Shown here: in pieces, positions 45,181 through 53,918 of the stretch
Position numbering within the stretch: position 1 is the stretch's first letter
How the letters are laid out: every line of letters starts with the position of its first letter
Assembly (NCBI GenBank): GCA_018780145.1
Contig: JADMKA010000001.1
Span: 24,710-88,709 of the forward strand
Source of the DNA: Vitreoscilla sp.
Lineage (GTDB): Bacteria; Pseudomonadota; Gammaproteobacteria; Burkholderiales; Burkholderiaceae_C
Direction: 5' to 3'
DNA length: 64,000 bases
Made by a program: the position numbers and the translations under genes
The notes under the pieces: model-generated
Told to the model about the DNA's origin: nothing
What the model saw: the letters and a program-made list of their open reading frames with translations, nothing else
The model's database searches: none

Positions 45181-47964
45181 TCAGAGCTTGTAGTTCACGC
45201 CGATGAGGTACTGGCGCCCATAGGTGTTGTACTCCTGCGGAGCAATCACATCACCGAAGCCGTTGCCCTGCTTGGTGGCATACGGCGAGTTCGTCAGGTT
45301 GTTGACCTGGAAGAGGATGGACAGGCCTTTCAGGCTGCCGCCCTCGAACTCGTAGCCAAGCTGCGCGTCGACCTGCTTGTCGGCCAGGACGTCGGTGAAC
45401 TGACGCGCGTTGTGCAAGCCATTAACCTCGCCACGGAAGGCAGAGCGGTAGCGCTGGCTGACCCGAGCCGAGAAACCGCTCTGCTCGTAGTAGGCGCTCA
45501 GGTTGCTCACCATCCCTGACAGTCCCGGCAGCTTGGCGGTGGTTCCCGGGCCGTCAGGGTGCACGCTGCTTTCGGTGTACGACACACTGCCCACCACGCC
45601 GAAGCCGTCCAGCGCCTTGACCCACATGCCGGCATCCATCGACGCGCTCAACTCAACGCCGCGTACCATCCCGCCCTGCCCGTTTTCGGGCCGCTTGAAC
45701 AAGCCGATATTGGAGATCGGCGTGATCCCGGAGGTGTTCGGAATGCCGCTGAAGTCCATTTCGACTTCCCGGGTATAGATGTAGTTCTCCAGGGTCTTGA
45801 AGAAGTACGCCGCGGCAACATAGCTGCGTTTGCCGAAATACTTCTCGTACGACAGGTCGTAGGACGTGGCGCGCCAAGGTTCCAGCTCGGGGTTGCCACC
45901 GCTGCCGCTCCACAGGCGCGTGTTCGGATCGATGCTCACCTCGGCGCCAGCGCGCATGTCGTCCATCCGCCCACGGGCCATGGTCTTGGCCACGCCGAAG
46001 CGAAGGTACTGGTTCGATCCGAGCTCGAAGTTCAGGTTCAGGCTGGGCAGCACATCGGAGTAGCTGGTGCCGCGCGTGGTCTCCGAGATGGTCGTGACGT
46101 TTGTAACGGGGTCTTTGAGCTTGGAGAAACCGTGCGAGTTCTGAACGGTGTTCACGAATTGCACGCCCAGATTGCCACGCACCGGCATCGAGCCAATTGC
46201 GGCGTCGATGTTCAGCTTGGCATAGACCGTGCTGACCCTCTCCGCGATCTGATAGTTGCGGCTGACGATTTGATCTTCCGCCTGGGCGCTCAGGTCCATG
46301 TACTGGTTGATCATGCCCATCACGTCGTAGGCCAGCACCCCCGGAATACCGGCGAAATCCAATGGCGTCGGGGTCTGAAGCAGATCGCTCGACACCAGCA
46401 CGGGTGCACGGCCGTTCTTCAGGTTCAGCGCCTGCTCGTTCATCTCACGATTCTTCTGGCGATCAGAGTGGTTGACACCGAAGTCGAGTCGGCTGAAAAC
46501 GCCGTCCAGGTCACGCTGGGCTTCCAGGCGAACCGCATGCAGTTCGTCGGATGCCTTGGGTTTCTTCCACAGGCCATCATGACCCCAGCCGCCCGGGTCG
46601 CGCAGCATGATGGTCGTCGGGTCGGTGTAGTCCACGTTGGGCACCAGTGACGGGAAGCCGGCGGCGGTCGGGATGTTGAAGTCGAAAGTCGCCAGCGTCG
46701 GCGCGCCGGCGTAGGTCTCGATGACGTTTTCGCTGCGCTCGGCGCGGGAGTAGCTGAAGTCCGCGATGCCCTTCAACTTCTCGTCCAGCTTGGCTTCCAG
46801 GTTCCAGCCAATCGACTTCATCTCGTCGTCGCGGGTGTTGAAGTCGTTGCGAACGATCATATTGGCGTTGGCGACCGTGCCCGAGGTGATCAGGTTGGTC
46901 GAGTCGCCCACCGCAGTGGTCCCGATGTTGCTGAACGCCGCGCCGGGAACGCCGCCCCAGTTGTCGCCCAGGCCGCCCATCAGGCCGCGCATGGACTCGT
47001 CTTTCTTGAATTTCGAGTAGTAGAGATCAACAACGCTGTGAACGTCTTTGTTCGGCTTGAACTCCAACACCGCCATCAGGCCGTCGCGCGTTTGCTTGCG
47101 CGAGGTCGCGGTGACTTCGAAGCCATTCAGATAGGTGTCGCCGACCGGCACGCCGGTCACCGGGCTGCAACCCCAGTCAGGGTGCTGGGCACAGAATGAA
47201 TTGGCCTCGCCCGTGGAGAAGCCCCAGGCCTTGTAGTGCAGCTCCTGCCCCGGCGAATCGAGGTGCGCGAAGCCCAGCGCAACGCCGATGGTGCGGTCGG
47301 CGAACTGGTCTACATAGGACGCGCTGAAACGGCCGCCAGTGGCGTCGGTGTCGGCATTGACCGTACCGTTCGAGTTGAACTCGGCACGTGCATTCAGCGT
47401 CACCCGGCGGCTGGCGAAATCCAGCGGCCGGATGGATTGCAGGTCGATGGTGCCCGACAGGCCTTGGCCGAGCAACGTGGCATGCGGCGTCTTGTAGACC
47501 GTGGCGGCATTGATCAGCTCGGAGGGGAACTGGTCGTATTCGACGCCGCGGTTGTCGCCGGTCGTCACCTGCTCGCGGCCATTCAGCAGCGTGCCGGCAA
47601 AGTCGGGCGACAGGCCGCGGATGGCGATCACCTGGGCGCGTCCGGCCACACGCTGGCCGGCGAGGCCGGGCAGACGCGCCAGCGATTCGGCGATGCTGAC
47701 GTCCGGCAGCTTGCCGATGTCTTCGGCCGTGACGGCTTCGACGATGGAATCCGAGTTGCGCTTGACAGCGACCGAGGTCTCGATGGCATGCCGAATGCCT
47801 GTAACGACGACGGTCTGTGTGGCGTCGGGCTTGGCGGCATCCTGCGCCAGCGTCGGTGCGGCGACCAGCATCAGGCCAGAGCAGGCCGCCGCGATGGGCG
47901 TGACCCTGAACACCATGTGCTGGCGGGCCACGCGAAGACGCGGTGGTTTGGCTGACTTGTTCAT
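45181..47964 (-). CDS. TonB-dependent receptor, Xanthomonas/Caulobacter type
   Basis: A 927-residue outer-membrane receptor. After the signal peptide (to about residue 41, APTLAQ), TQTVVVTGIRHAI is the TonB-box region. The plug has EDIGKLPDVSIAESLARLPG, IRGLSPDFAGTLLNGRE and GLSGTIDLQSIRPLDF, and a C-terminal 22-strand barrel ends QYLIGVNYKL. AGGAG lies before ATG 47964. This receptor subfamily imports oligosaccharides. No SusD-like partner is present, as expected outside Bacteroidota. It is transcribed toward the glycosidase operon but followed by its own terminator, and it is divergent from the two-component system. Confidence 0.95.
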   Translation of the reverse strand: MNKSAKPPRLRVARQHMVFRVTPIAAACSGLMLVAAPTLAQDAAKPDATQTVVVTGIRHAIETSVAVKRNSDSIVEAVTAEDIGKLPDVSIAESLARLPGLAGQRVAGRAQVIAIRGLSPDFAGTLLNGREQVTTGDNRGVEYDQFPSELINAATVYKTPHATLLGQGLSGTIDLQSIRPLDFASRRVTLNARAEFNSNGTVNADTDATGGRFSASYVDQFADRTIGVALGFAHLDSPGQELHYKAWGFSTGEANSFCAQHPDWGCSPVTGVPVGDTYLNGFEVTATSRKQTRDGLMAVLEFKPNKDVHSVVDLYYSKFKKDESMRGLMGGLGDNWGGVPGAAFSNIGTTAVGDSTNLITSGTVANANMIVRNDFNTRDDEMKSIGWNLEAKLDEKLKGIADFSYSRAERSENVIETYAGAPTLATFDFNIPTAAGFPSLVPNVDYTDPTTIMLRDPGGWGHDGLWKKPKASDELHAVRLEAQRDLDGVFSRLDFGVNHSDRQKNREMNEQALNLKNGRAPVLVSSDLLQTPTPLDFAGIPGVLAYDVMGMINQYMDLSAQAEDQIVSRNYQIAERVSTVYAKLNIDAAIGSMPVRGNLGVQFVNTVQNSHGFSKLKDPVTNVTTISETTRGTSYSDVLPSLNLNFELGSNQYLRFGVAKTMARGRMDDMRAGAEVSIDPNTRLWSGSGGNPELEPWRATSYDLSYEKYFGKRSYVAAAYFFKTLENYIYTREVEMDFSGIPNTSGITPISNIGLFKRPENGQGGMVRGVELSASMDAGMWVKALDGFGVVGSVSYTESSVHPDGPGTTAKLPGLSGMVSNLSAYYEQSGFSARVSQRYRSAFRGEVNGLHNARQFTDVLADKQVDAQLGYEFEGGSLKGLSILFQVNNLTNSPYATKQGNGFGDVIAPQEYNTYGRQYLIGVNYKL

Positions 47965-48066
47965 CGGTTGTCTCCTGTCGATCTGGCGGGGATTTGTAAG
48001 CGTCGATGCCGGGCGCCACGGTGGGCAGGATGCCCTGAGCCTCCCGATCACCGTGCTGGGGAAATT

Positions 48067-48103
48067 ATTAACGACTCAGTAATGTCATTAATCTGCTGTT
48101 AAC
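48067..48103. promoter_or_regulatory. Four ATTAAY-like boxes, putative response-regulator sites
   Basis: In the 249-bp divergent gap between the receptor and the response regulator lie ATTAAC (48067), AGTAAT (48078), ATTAAT (48087) and GTTAAC (48098), starting 11, 9 and 11 bp apart, about one helical turn each. OmpR-family regulators bind direct repeats with this spacing. The block begins GGAAATT and is followed by AACGGTCC (48107-48114). Both elements recur near 50414-50460. The rest of the gap holds GC-rich leader sequence and the C-tract listed separately. Confidence 0.6.
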
Positions 48104-48190
48104 CCTAACGGTCCAGCCACTTTCGACACCGATACGACACCCCCGGAGATGAACGGCGGCGTTAAAGTGCACCGCGACACCCTCGCCAAT

Positions 48191-48200
48191 CCCCCCCCCC
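48191..48200 (+). repeat. Homopolymeric C10 tract in the response-regulator leader
   Basis: Ten consecutive C residues at 48191-48200, 13 bp before the ATG of the response regulator. No ribosome site is visible between tract and start. Such tracts are prone to slippage; here a length change would alter leader spacing, not reading frame. Confidence 0.8.
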
Positions 48201-48213
48201 AGACCCCACCACC

Positions 48214-48903
48214 ATGCAAGCCGCCACGTCCCTGCTGCTGGCCGAAGACGATTCCATCCTCGCCGACGCGCTGTCCTCGCAGCTGCGCCGCGCGGGCTTC
48301 GATGTCGAGCTTGCGCCCAATGGCGCCGTGGCCGAGTACCTGCTGCGCAGGCAAGTGTTCGACCTGACGATTCTCGACCTCGACCTGCCCATGGTCGATG
48401 GCCTGACGGTGCTGCGCAATGCGCGCGCCGACCACCACCTGCTGCCGGTGCTGATCCTGACCGCGATGGACAGCCTCGACGCCCGTGTCGCCGGCTTGAA
48501 CGCGGGAGCCGACGACTACCTGACCAAACCCTTCGACTTTCCGGAGCTGGAGGCCCGCCTGCATGCACTCCTGCGCCGCACCCGGCCAGCCGGCAGCGGC
48601 ACCGAGATGGGCCAACTGAGCTTTGATCGCGACACCCGGCGCGCCACTGTCAGGGGCGAGCCGCTGGATCTCAGCCCGCGTGAATGGATGCTGCTGGATT
48701 TGCTGCTGTCGCAACGCGACCGTGTCGTCACCAAGGACCAGATCAGCCAGGCCTGGATGCAGGACCGCAGCGAGAGCGGTGGCGCCAACTCGATCGAGGT
48801 CTACATCCACCGTCTGCGCCGCAAGCTGGAGCACTCCGGGCTCTCGATACGGACGGTGCGTGGCCTGGGCTACCTGCTCGAGACGGAAACCGGCCGGCCG
48901 TGA
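48214..48903 (+). CDS. OmpR-family response regulator of the glycan locus
   Basis: A 229-residue regulator. REC has Glu11-Asp12-Asp13, phosphoacceptor Asp55 (ILDLDLPMVDG), Thr in LILTAMD and Lys in LTKPFD. The winged helix (about 130-225) has LSPREWMLLDLLL, SIEVYIHRLRRKL and RTVRGLGYLL, close to TctD/QseB types. It is the first gene of a pair with the sensor kinase, overlapping by GTGA. It is divergent from the TonB receptor and probably autoregulates through the ATTAAY boxes. Confidence 0.94.
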   Translation: MQAATSLLLAEDDSILADALSSQLRRAGFDVELAPNGAVAEYLLRRQVFDLTILDLDLPMVDGLTVLRNARADHHLLPVLILTAMDSLDARVAGLNAGADDYLTKPFDFPELEARLHALLRRTRPAGSGTEMGQLSFDRDTRRATVRGEPLDLSPREWMLLDLLLSQRDRVVTKDQISQAWMQDRSESGGANSIEVYIHRLRRKLEHSGLSIRTVRGLGYLLETETGRP

Positions 48904-50396
48904 AAACGGCTCGTGATCGCATGGGCTGGCTGGCGACGGTCCCCGGCGCACGATCCCTGCATCGACAACTCTTCGTCTGGCTGCTGTTGCCGCAAGTCGT
49001 GCTGTGGGTCGCCGCTGCCTTCTTCACCTACAACCTGGCGGCGCGCTATGCCAACGAGGCCATCGACGCCAGCCTGTCGCAGGCCTCTCGCGCCCTCGCG
49101 CGCCAGGTCAAACCGATGTCCAGCGGCCTGTTCATCGACTTTCCCCGCTCGGCGCAGGACATCCTGGAATCCGATCCGGCCGACCGTGTGCTCTACACGG
49201 TCAGCGCGCCGCCGGGTCAGTTCATCCTCGGCAACCGCAACCTGCCGCCACCACCACCGATCGCCAGCCCGGTGCTGGGCGAGCCCTATTTCTACGACGG
49301 CGCCCTGCTCAACGACGGTGTCTCGCTGCGCACCGGCGGGACCGACGCTGCCTCTCCCAACGAGCGGGTGCGGGTGGCGGCGCTGTATCTCGAATACGGC
49401 GACGAGGGTGCGCCGGCTGGCACCATGCTGGTCCAGGTGGCACGCTCGCGCGCCAACCGCGAGGAGTTGGCGCGCCGCATCCTGGTCGACACGGCGCTGC
49501 CGCTTTCGGCGGTCATCGCATTGATGACCCTCATCGTCGGGGCTGGCATTCGGGCCGGTCTCAAGCCTCTGGCACTGCTGCGGCGCCAGGTGGAGGGCCG
49601 GGCCGCCAACGATCTGGCCCCGATTCGCCTGGCCTCGGCCCCGCCTGAAGTGCGCGCGCTGGCCCAGGCGATGAACACGCTGCTGGCCGAAGTGCACCAC
49701 AACGTCGTCGCCCAAAAGCGCTTCATCAGCGACGCTGCGCACCAGCTTCGCACGCCACTGGCCGGCCTGAAAAGCCAGACCGAGCTGGCGCTGCGCGAAG
49801 CCACCGACCCGAATCTTCTCGAACGCCTGCAGCGCGTGCACCAGAGTGCGACGCGCAGCGCCCACCTCGTCAGCCAGTTGCTCACCCTGGCCCGCGCCGA
49901 GCCGGAATCTGCCGACCAGCAGGATCGCGTGCCCGTGGATCTCTACAGGCTGGCCCGCGAGATCACCGCCGAGATGGTGCCACGCGCCTTGGCGGCTCAC
50001 GTGGACCTGGGCTGCGACGAGCCTGAGACGGGCGATGGCGGCAGCACAGCGGATACCTTCGTTCGTGGCATCTCGCTGCTGCTGCGGGAGGCCATGGTCA
50101 ACCTGATCGACAACGCCATCCGCTACGCCGGCAGCGGTGCCACGGTCACCGTGCGCGTACGCCACGCCGCAGGTCAGGTACGGGTCGAGGTCGAGGACAA
50201 CGGCCCGGGCATCCCGCCGGCTGAGCGCGAGCGGGTTTTCGAGCGCTTCGTGCGGGCCACGCATGACGGAACAGGCTGCGGACTTGGCCTGGCCATCGTG
50301 CGCGAGATCGTCGAGCGCCACGCCGGCGTCGTCTCACTGCTGCCAGTGCACCCGCATGGCACGTTGGCGCGGCTGAGCCTGCCTGCTGCCAGATAG
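48900..50396 (+). CDS. Sensor histidine kinase, TctE/QseC type
   Basis: A 498-residue membrane kinase. TM1 is about residues 25-48 (FVWLLLPQVVLWVAAAFF). The periplasmic domain (about 49-195) is of the 2CSK_N type seen in TctE-like kinases for carboxylates and similar signals. TM2 (about 200-220) is ALPLSAVIALMTLIVGAGI. HAMP-like linker, His281 in DAAHQLRTPLAGLK, and the ATPase domain with NLIDNAIRYAG, EDNGPGIP and GTGCGLGLAIVREI follow. The start is GTG at 48900, giving the 4-bp overlap with the regulator. The signal is unknown but plausibly an imported sugar or uronate. Confidence 0.93.
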   Translation: MKTARDRMGWLATVPGARSLHRQLFVWLLLPQVVLWVAAAFFTYNLAARYANEAIDASLSQASRALARQVKPMSSGLFIDFPRSAQDILESDPADRVLYTVSAPPGQFILGNRNLPPPPPIASPVLGEPYFYDGALLNDGVSLRTGGTDAASPNERVRVAALYLEYGDEGAPAGTMLVQVARSRANREELARRILVDTALPLSAVIALMTLIVGAGIRAGLKPLALLRRQVEGRAANDLAPIRLASAPPEVRALAQAMNTLLAEVHHNVVAQKRFISDAAHQLRTPLAGLKSQTELALREATDPNLLERLQRVHQSATRSAHLVSQLLTLARAEPESADQQDRVPVDLYRLAREITAEMVPRALAAHVDLGCDEPETGDGGSTADTFVRGISLLLREAMVNLIDNAIRYAGSGATVTVRVRHAAGQVRVEVEDNGPGIPPAERERVFERFVRATHDGTGCGLGLAIVREIVERHAGVVSLLPVHPHGTLARLSLPAAR

Positions 50397-50416
50397 GGAA
50401 AGCCCACCCTTTCGGA

Positions 50417-50439
50417 AATATTAATGGTTCATTAATATT
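50417..50439 (+). promoter_or_regulatory. Perfect 23-bp palindrome with ATTAAT direct repeats, putative operator
   Basis: AATATTAATG, spacer GTT, CATTAATATT: two 10-bp arms, perfectly complementary, in the 99-bp gap before the acetylesterase gene. It also contains ATTAAT twice at 11-bp spacing (50420, 50431). GGAAAT precedes and AACGGTCC (50453-50460) follows, both as in the receptor/regulator gap. Read as an operator for the adjacent response regulator that controls the second transport operon. A hairpin role is less likely as it is AT-rich. Confidence 0.65.
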
Positions 50440-50495
50440 CGCCGCCCAACTGAACGGTCCGGTGCCGCCGCCGGCCACCCCGAAAGGAGAACTGA

Positions 50496-52502
50496 TTGCC
50501 CATCGCACGCCGCGTCGCGGGCCGTACGACCCGCCGCCGCATCTGGCCGGCGGCTTGGCTGGGCGCCCTGTTGATGGGCTGTAGCCTGGCCAGCCTGGGT
50601 GCCGTGCATCTGCCCGCCCTGATGAGCGACCACGCGGTGCTGCAGCGAGGGGAGCCGATTCCGGTCTGGGGCTGGGCGGACGCCGGAGAACGCGTCACCG
50701 TCACCTGGCGCGGCCGCACCCACCGGACCGTCACCGATGGCACCGGGCGTTGGCAGGTCAGGCTGCCCGCACAGAACGCGGGCGGGCCGTATGTGCTGGA
50801 AGTGAGGGGCACGAACACACTGCGAGTGCAGGATGTGCTGGTCGGCGAGGTCTGGGTCTGCGCGGGGCAATCCAACATGGAATTCCCCCTTGCCGACAGC
50901 GACGACGGCGCGCGCGCAGTGGCGGCTGCCGACCACCCGCGCATCCGGCATGTCAAGATTCCGCGCGCCGTGGCTTTCAGCCCGCGCGAGGACATCGACG
51001 CTGCGGCCTGGGAACCGGCGAACCCGGCCAACGCCGGCCGCTTCAGCGCCGTGGCCTATCACTTCGCCCTGCGCCTTGAGCGCGAGCTGGGTGTCCCGGT
51101 GGGCCTGATCAACAGTTCCTGGGGCGGCACCCACATCGAGACCTGGACCAGCCGCGAGGCCTTGGCCGGGGATGCCGACTTCGCTGCGCTGATGGCCGAT
51201 CTGCCGGACAGCCCGGCCGAGCTGCAGGCCCGCCGGGCCGCCCGGCTGCAGGCGCTGGTGGCGCGCTGGCAACCTGGCCTGCCATTGACGGGAGAGCGGC
51301 CACCGGAAGGTTGGTCGGACGTCGAGCATGACGACCGGGCCTGGCCGTTCCTGCAGGCCCCTGGGATATGGGAGGAGCAGGGCCTGCCGGGCCTGGACGG
51401 TGTGGTGCTCATGCGCCGCGAGCTGCACCTCGATGCCACTCAGGCCGCCGCCCCGGCCGTGCTTGCGCTCGACATGGTCGACGATTGCGACGAAACCTTC
51501 GTCAACGCCCGCCGGGTCGGCGGCCAGTGCGGCTGGAACGCAGCGCGCCGTGTAGCGCTGCCGGCTGGCCTGCTGCGCGCCGGCAAGAATGTCATCGCCG
51601 TGGCGGTGTCCGATCAAGGCGGCGGCGGTGGCTTCCACGGCGACCCGGCGGCGATGCGCCTGGAGCTCGGTGCCACGGCGGTCTCGCTCGCCGGCCCGTG
51701 GCGCGCCCGGGTGCAAGGCATGCCTGATCGCCCCCAGGTCGGCGCGAACGACCTGCCGACGCTGTTGTCCAACGCGATGCTGAATCCGCTCACGCGCACC
51801 CCGGTGCGCGGTGTCCTCTGGTACCAGGGCGAAAGCAACGTGTCGCGTGCGGCGCAATACGCCCGCACGCTGCCGCTGATGATGGCCGATTGGCGCCGCC
51901 GTTGGCAACGACCCGGGCTGTACTTTTGCATCGTGCAGCTCGCTGCTTTCCTGCCCGTGAAGGACAACCGACTGGACGCCAGCCCCTGGGCCGAACTGCG
52001 CGACGCGCAGCGCCAGGCTGCGGCACTGCCCCACGCCGGCCTGGTGGTGACCACGGATGTCGGCGATGCCAACGACATCCACCCTCGCAACAAGCGGACC
52101 GTGGGCCACCGGCTCGCCGGCCTGGTGCTGCACGATCTGTTCGGCCGGCCCGTGTTGGCGCGCGGCCCGGCATGGCGCTCCATGCGCGTGCTCGGCGACC
52201 GCATCGAGCTCGATTTCGACCATGTCGGGGCCGGGCTTGTCGCACGTGGCGAAGCCGGAACGCCGCTGCAAGGCTTTGCCATCGCCGGGTCGTCGGGACA
52301 CTTCCGGCCAGCCCACGCGCGCATCGAGGGGAACCGGGTGATCGTCCACAGCCCGGATGTCGAGCGGCCGCAGGCGGTGCGCTACGGCTGGGTCGACAAC
52401 CCCGAGCAGGCCAATCTCACCAACCGGGGCGGCCTGCCTGCGGTTCCTTTCCGCACCGACAACCGGCCGCTGGCGACCGCCAGCGCCAAGTACAGCCCCT
52501 GA
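50496..52502 (+). CDS. SGNH-family acetylesterase (sialate O-acetylesterase-like)
   Basis: A 668-residue secreted esterase. Signal peptide with AWLGALLMGCSLASLGAV. VCAGQSNMEFPL holds the catalytic Ser (GQSN), VPVGLINSSWGGTHIETW is block III, and DANDIHPRNK supplies Asp and His. A jelly-roll insert lies about 280-420 (galactose-binding-like). TTG at 50496 is the start, backed by AAAGGAG 6 nt upstream. In this locus, with no sialic acid genes, deacetylation of plant polysaccharide (acetyl-xylan or mannan type) is more likely than sialate. It is the first gene of the plus-strand arm behind the palindromic operator. Confidence 0.9.
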   Translation: MPIARRVAGRTTRRRIWPAAWLGALLMGCSLASLGAVHLPALMSDHAVLQRGEPIPVWGWADAGERVTVTWRGRTHRTVTDGTGRWQVRLPAQNAGGPYVLEVRGTNTLRVQDVLVGEVWVCAGQSNMEFPLADSDDGARAVAAADHPRIRHVKIPRAVAFSPREDIDAAAWEPANPANAGRFSAVAYHFALRLERELGVPVGLINSSWGGTHIETWTSREALAGDADFAALMADLPDSPAELQARRAARLQALVARWQPGLPLTGERPPEGWSDVEHDDRAWPFLQAPGIWEEQGLPGLDGVVLMRRELHLDATQAAAPAVLALDMVDDCDETFVNARRVGGQCGWNAARRVALPAGLLRAGKNVIAVAVSDQGGGGGFHGDPAAMRLELGATAVSLAGPWRARVQGMPDRPQVGANDLPTLLSNAMLNPLTRTPVRGVLWYQGESNVSRAAQYARTLPLMMADWRRRWQRPGLYFCIVQLAAFLPVKDNRLDASPWAELRDAQRQAAALPHAGLVVTTDVGDANDIHPRNKRTVGHRLAGLVLHDLFGRPVLARGPAWRSMRVLGDRIELDFDHVGAGLVARGEAGTPLQGFAIAGSSGHFRPAHARIEGNRVIVHSPDVERPQAVRYGWVDNPEQANLTNRGGLPAVPFRTDNRPLATASAKYSP

Positions 52503-52565
52503 GAGACCAACTTGCACTCCGACGCGCCGCAGCACGCCTGCGCACCCACCGACAGGACCATGACC

Positions 52566-53822
52566 ATGAAAAAGACCCTTCCCTCCCTGGCCCGCGTGAG
52601 CACCCTGGTGTTCGCCATGACGACCGGCTTTGCCCATGCCGGCGAGGTCGAAGTCCTCCATTGGTGGACCAGCGGCGGCGAAGCCAAGGCCGCGATGGCC
52701 TTGAAGGCCACGCTGCAGGCCAAGGGCCATGTGTGGAAGGATTTCGCCGTGGCCGGCGGCGGCGGCGACGCGGCGATGACCGTGCTCAAGTCGCGCGTCG
52801 TCTCCGGCAATGCGCCGGCGGCTGCGCAGATCAAGGGGCCGTCGCTGCAGGACTGGGCACACGAGGGTGTGCTGGCCAGCATCGACGATGTCGCCAAGGC
52901 CGGGCACTGGGACGAATTGCTGCCCAAGGTCGTCAGCGACGGCATGAAGTACAAGGGCAGCTACATCGCCGTGCCCGTCAACGTGCACCGCGTGAACTGG
53001 CTTTGGGCCAACCCAGAGGTGTTCCGCAAGGCAGGCGCGAAGCTGCCGACCACCTGGGACGAGTTCTTCGTCGCTGCCGAGGCGCTGCGCAAGGCCGGCT
53101 TCGTGGCCTTCGCCCACGGCGGCCAGAACTGGCAGGACATGACGGTGTTCGAAGCCGTGGCCATCGGCGTCGGCGGACCGGACTTCTACCGCAAGGCACT
53201 GGTTCAGCTCGACCAGGCCACACTGAAGAGCGCCCTGATGGAGCAGGTGCTCGCCACCTTCAAGCGCATCAAGCCCTACACCGACAGGAACTCGCCTGGG
53301 CGCGACTGGAACCTGTCCACGGCGATGGTGATCCGCGGCGAAGCCGGCATGCAGATCATGGGCGACTGGGCCAAGGGCGAGTTCGTCGCCGCCGGCAAGG
53401 TGGCAGGCAAGGACTTCATCTGCACGCCGGCGCCCGGTACCGCCAAGGCGTTCACCTTCAACGTCGACTCCTTCGCCATGTTCAAGCTGAAGTCGGAGGC
53501 CAACGTGAAGGCGCAGAAGGACCTCGCCTCCGCCGTCATGTCGCCCGAGTTCCAGGAGGTCTTCAGCCTGAACAAGGGGTCGATTCCGGTTCGCCTGAAC
53601 ATGAAGATGGACAAGTTCGACGATTGCGCCAAGGCTTCTGCCAAGGACTTCGTGGACACCGCCAGGGCCGGCACCCTGATGCCTTCGATCGCCCACGGCA
53701 TGGCCGTTCCCGCAGCCGCCGAAGGGGCGATCAAGGACGCCGTCAGCCAGTTCTGGAACACCGACAAGATGAGCCCGAAGGACGCCGCGACGAAGATCGC
53801 CGCCGCCGCGCGGACCCAGTGA
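52566..53822 (+). CDS. gtsA: ABC glucose/mannose-binding protein (GtsA-like)
   Basis: A 418-residue periplasmic binding protein. Signal peptide MKKTLPSLARVSTLVFAMTT continues to about residue 25. EVEVLHWWTSGGEAKAAMAL, FAVAGGGGDAAMTVLKSRVV, AHGGQNWQD and GDWAKGEF match the Pseudomonas-type GtsA that binds glucose and mannose. The ATG at 52566 has AGGA 8 nt upstream, better than the ATG at 52560. It is 63 bp after the acetylesterase and separated from the first permease by a hairpin. Confidence 0.93.
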   Translation: MKKTLPSLARVSTLVFAMTTGFAHAGEVEVLHWWTSGGEAKAAMALKATLQAKGHVWKDFAVAGGGGDAAMTVLKSRVVSGNAPAAAQIKGPSLQDWAHEGVLASIDDVAKAGHWDELLPKVVSDGMKYKGSYIAVPVNVHRVNWLWANPEVFRKAGAKLPTTWDEFFVAAEALRKAGFVAFAHGGQNWQDMTVFEAVAIGVGGPDFYRKALVQLDQATLKSALMEQVLATFKRIKPYTDRNSPGRDWNLSTAMVIRGEAGMQIMGDWAKGEFVAAGKVAGKDFICTPAPGTAKAFTFNVDSFAMFKLKSEANVKAQKDLASAVMSPEFQEVFSLNKGSIPVRLNMKMDKFDDCAKASAKDFVDTARAGTLMPSIAHGMAVPAAAEGAIKDAVSQFWNTDKMSPKDAATKIAAAARTQ

Positions 53823-53860
53823 GCTGAACCTCGGGCCGCTGCGCACTCCAGCGGGCTTTT

Positions 53861-53890
53861 GCACCCCCGCACCCCCGGGGCGCGGGGTGC
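53861..53890 (+). promoter_or_regulatory. Intercistronic hairpin after the gtsA-like gene
   Basis: GCACCCCCGC (53861-53870) and GCGGGGTGC (53882-53890) pair with a single bulged C, with ACCCCCGGGGC in the loop able to pair further. It occupies the 96-bp gap between binding protein and permease, the position equivalent to the 7271-7296 hairpin. It is followed by CTTGTTC, too weak for a full terminator, so partial termination or 3'-end protection is likely. Confidence 0.65.
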
Positions 53891-53918
53891 CTTGTTCGGA
53901 ACCCCACGCGCCACGTTC

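Noticed and set aside
50496..52502. A sialic-acid catabolic locus suggested by the sialate-esterase-like gene and the AGE gene
   Set aside because: No nanA, nanK, nanE or sialate transporter is present. The neighbours are plant-glycan enzymes, so the family name should not be read as function.
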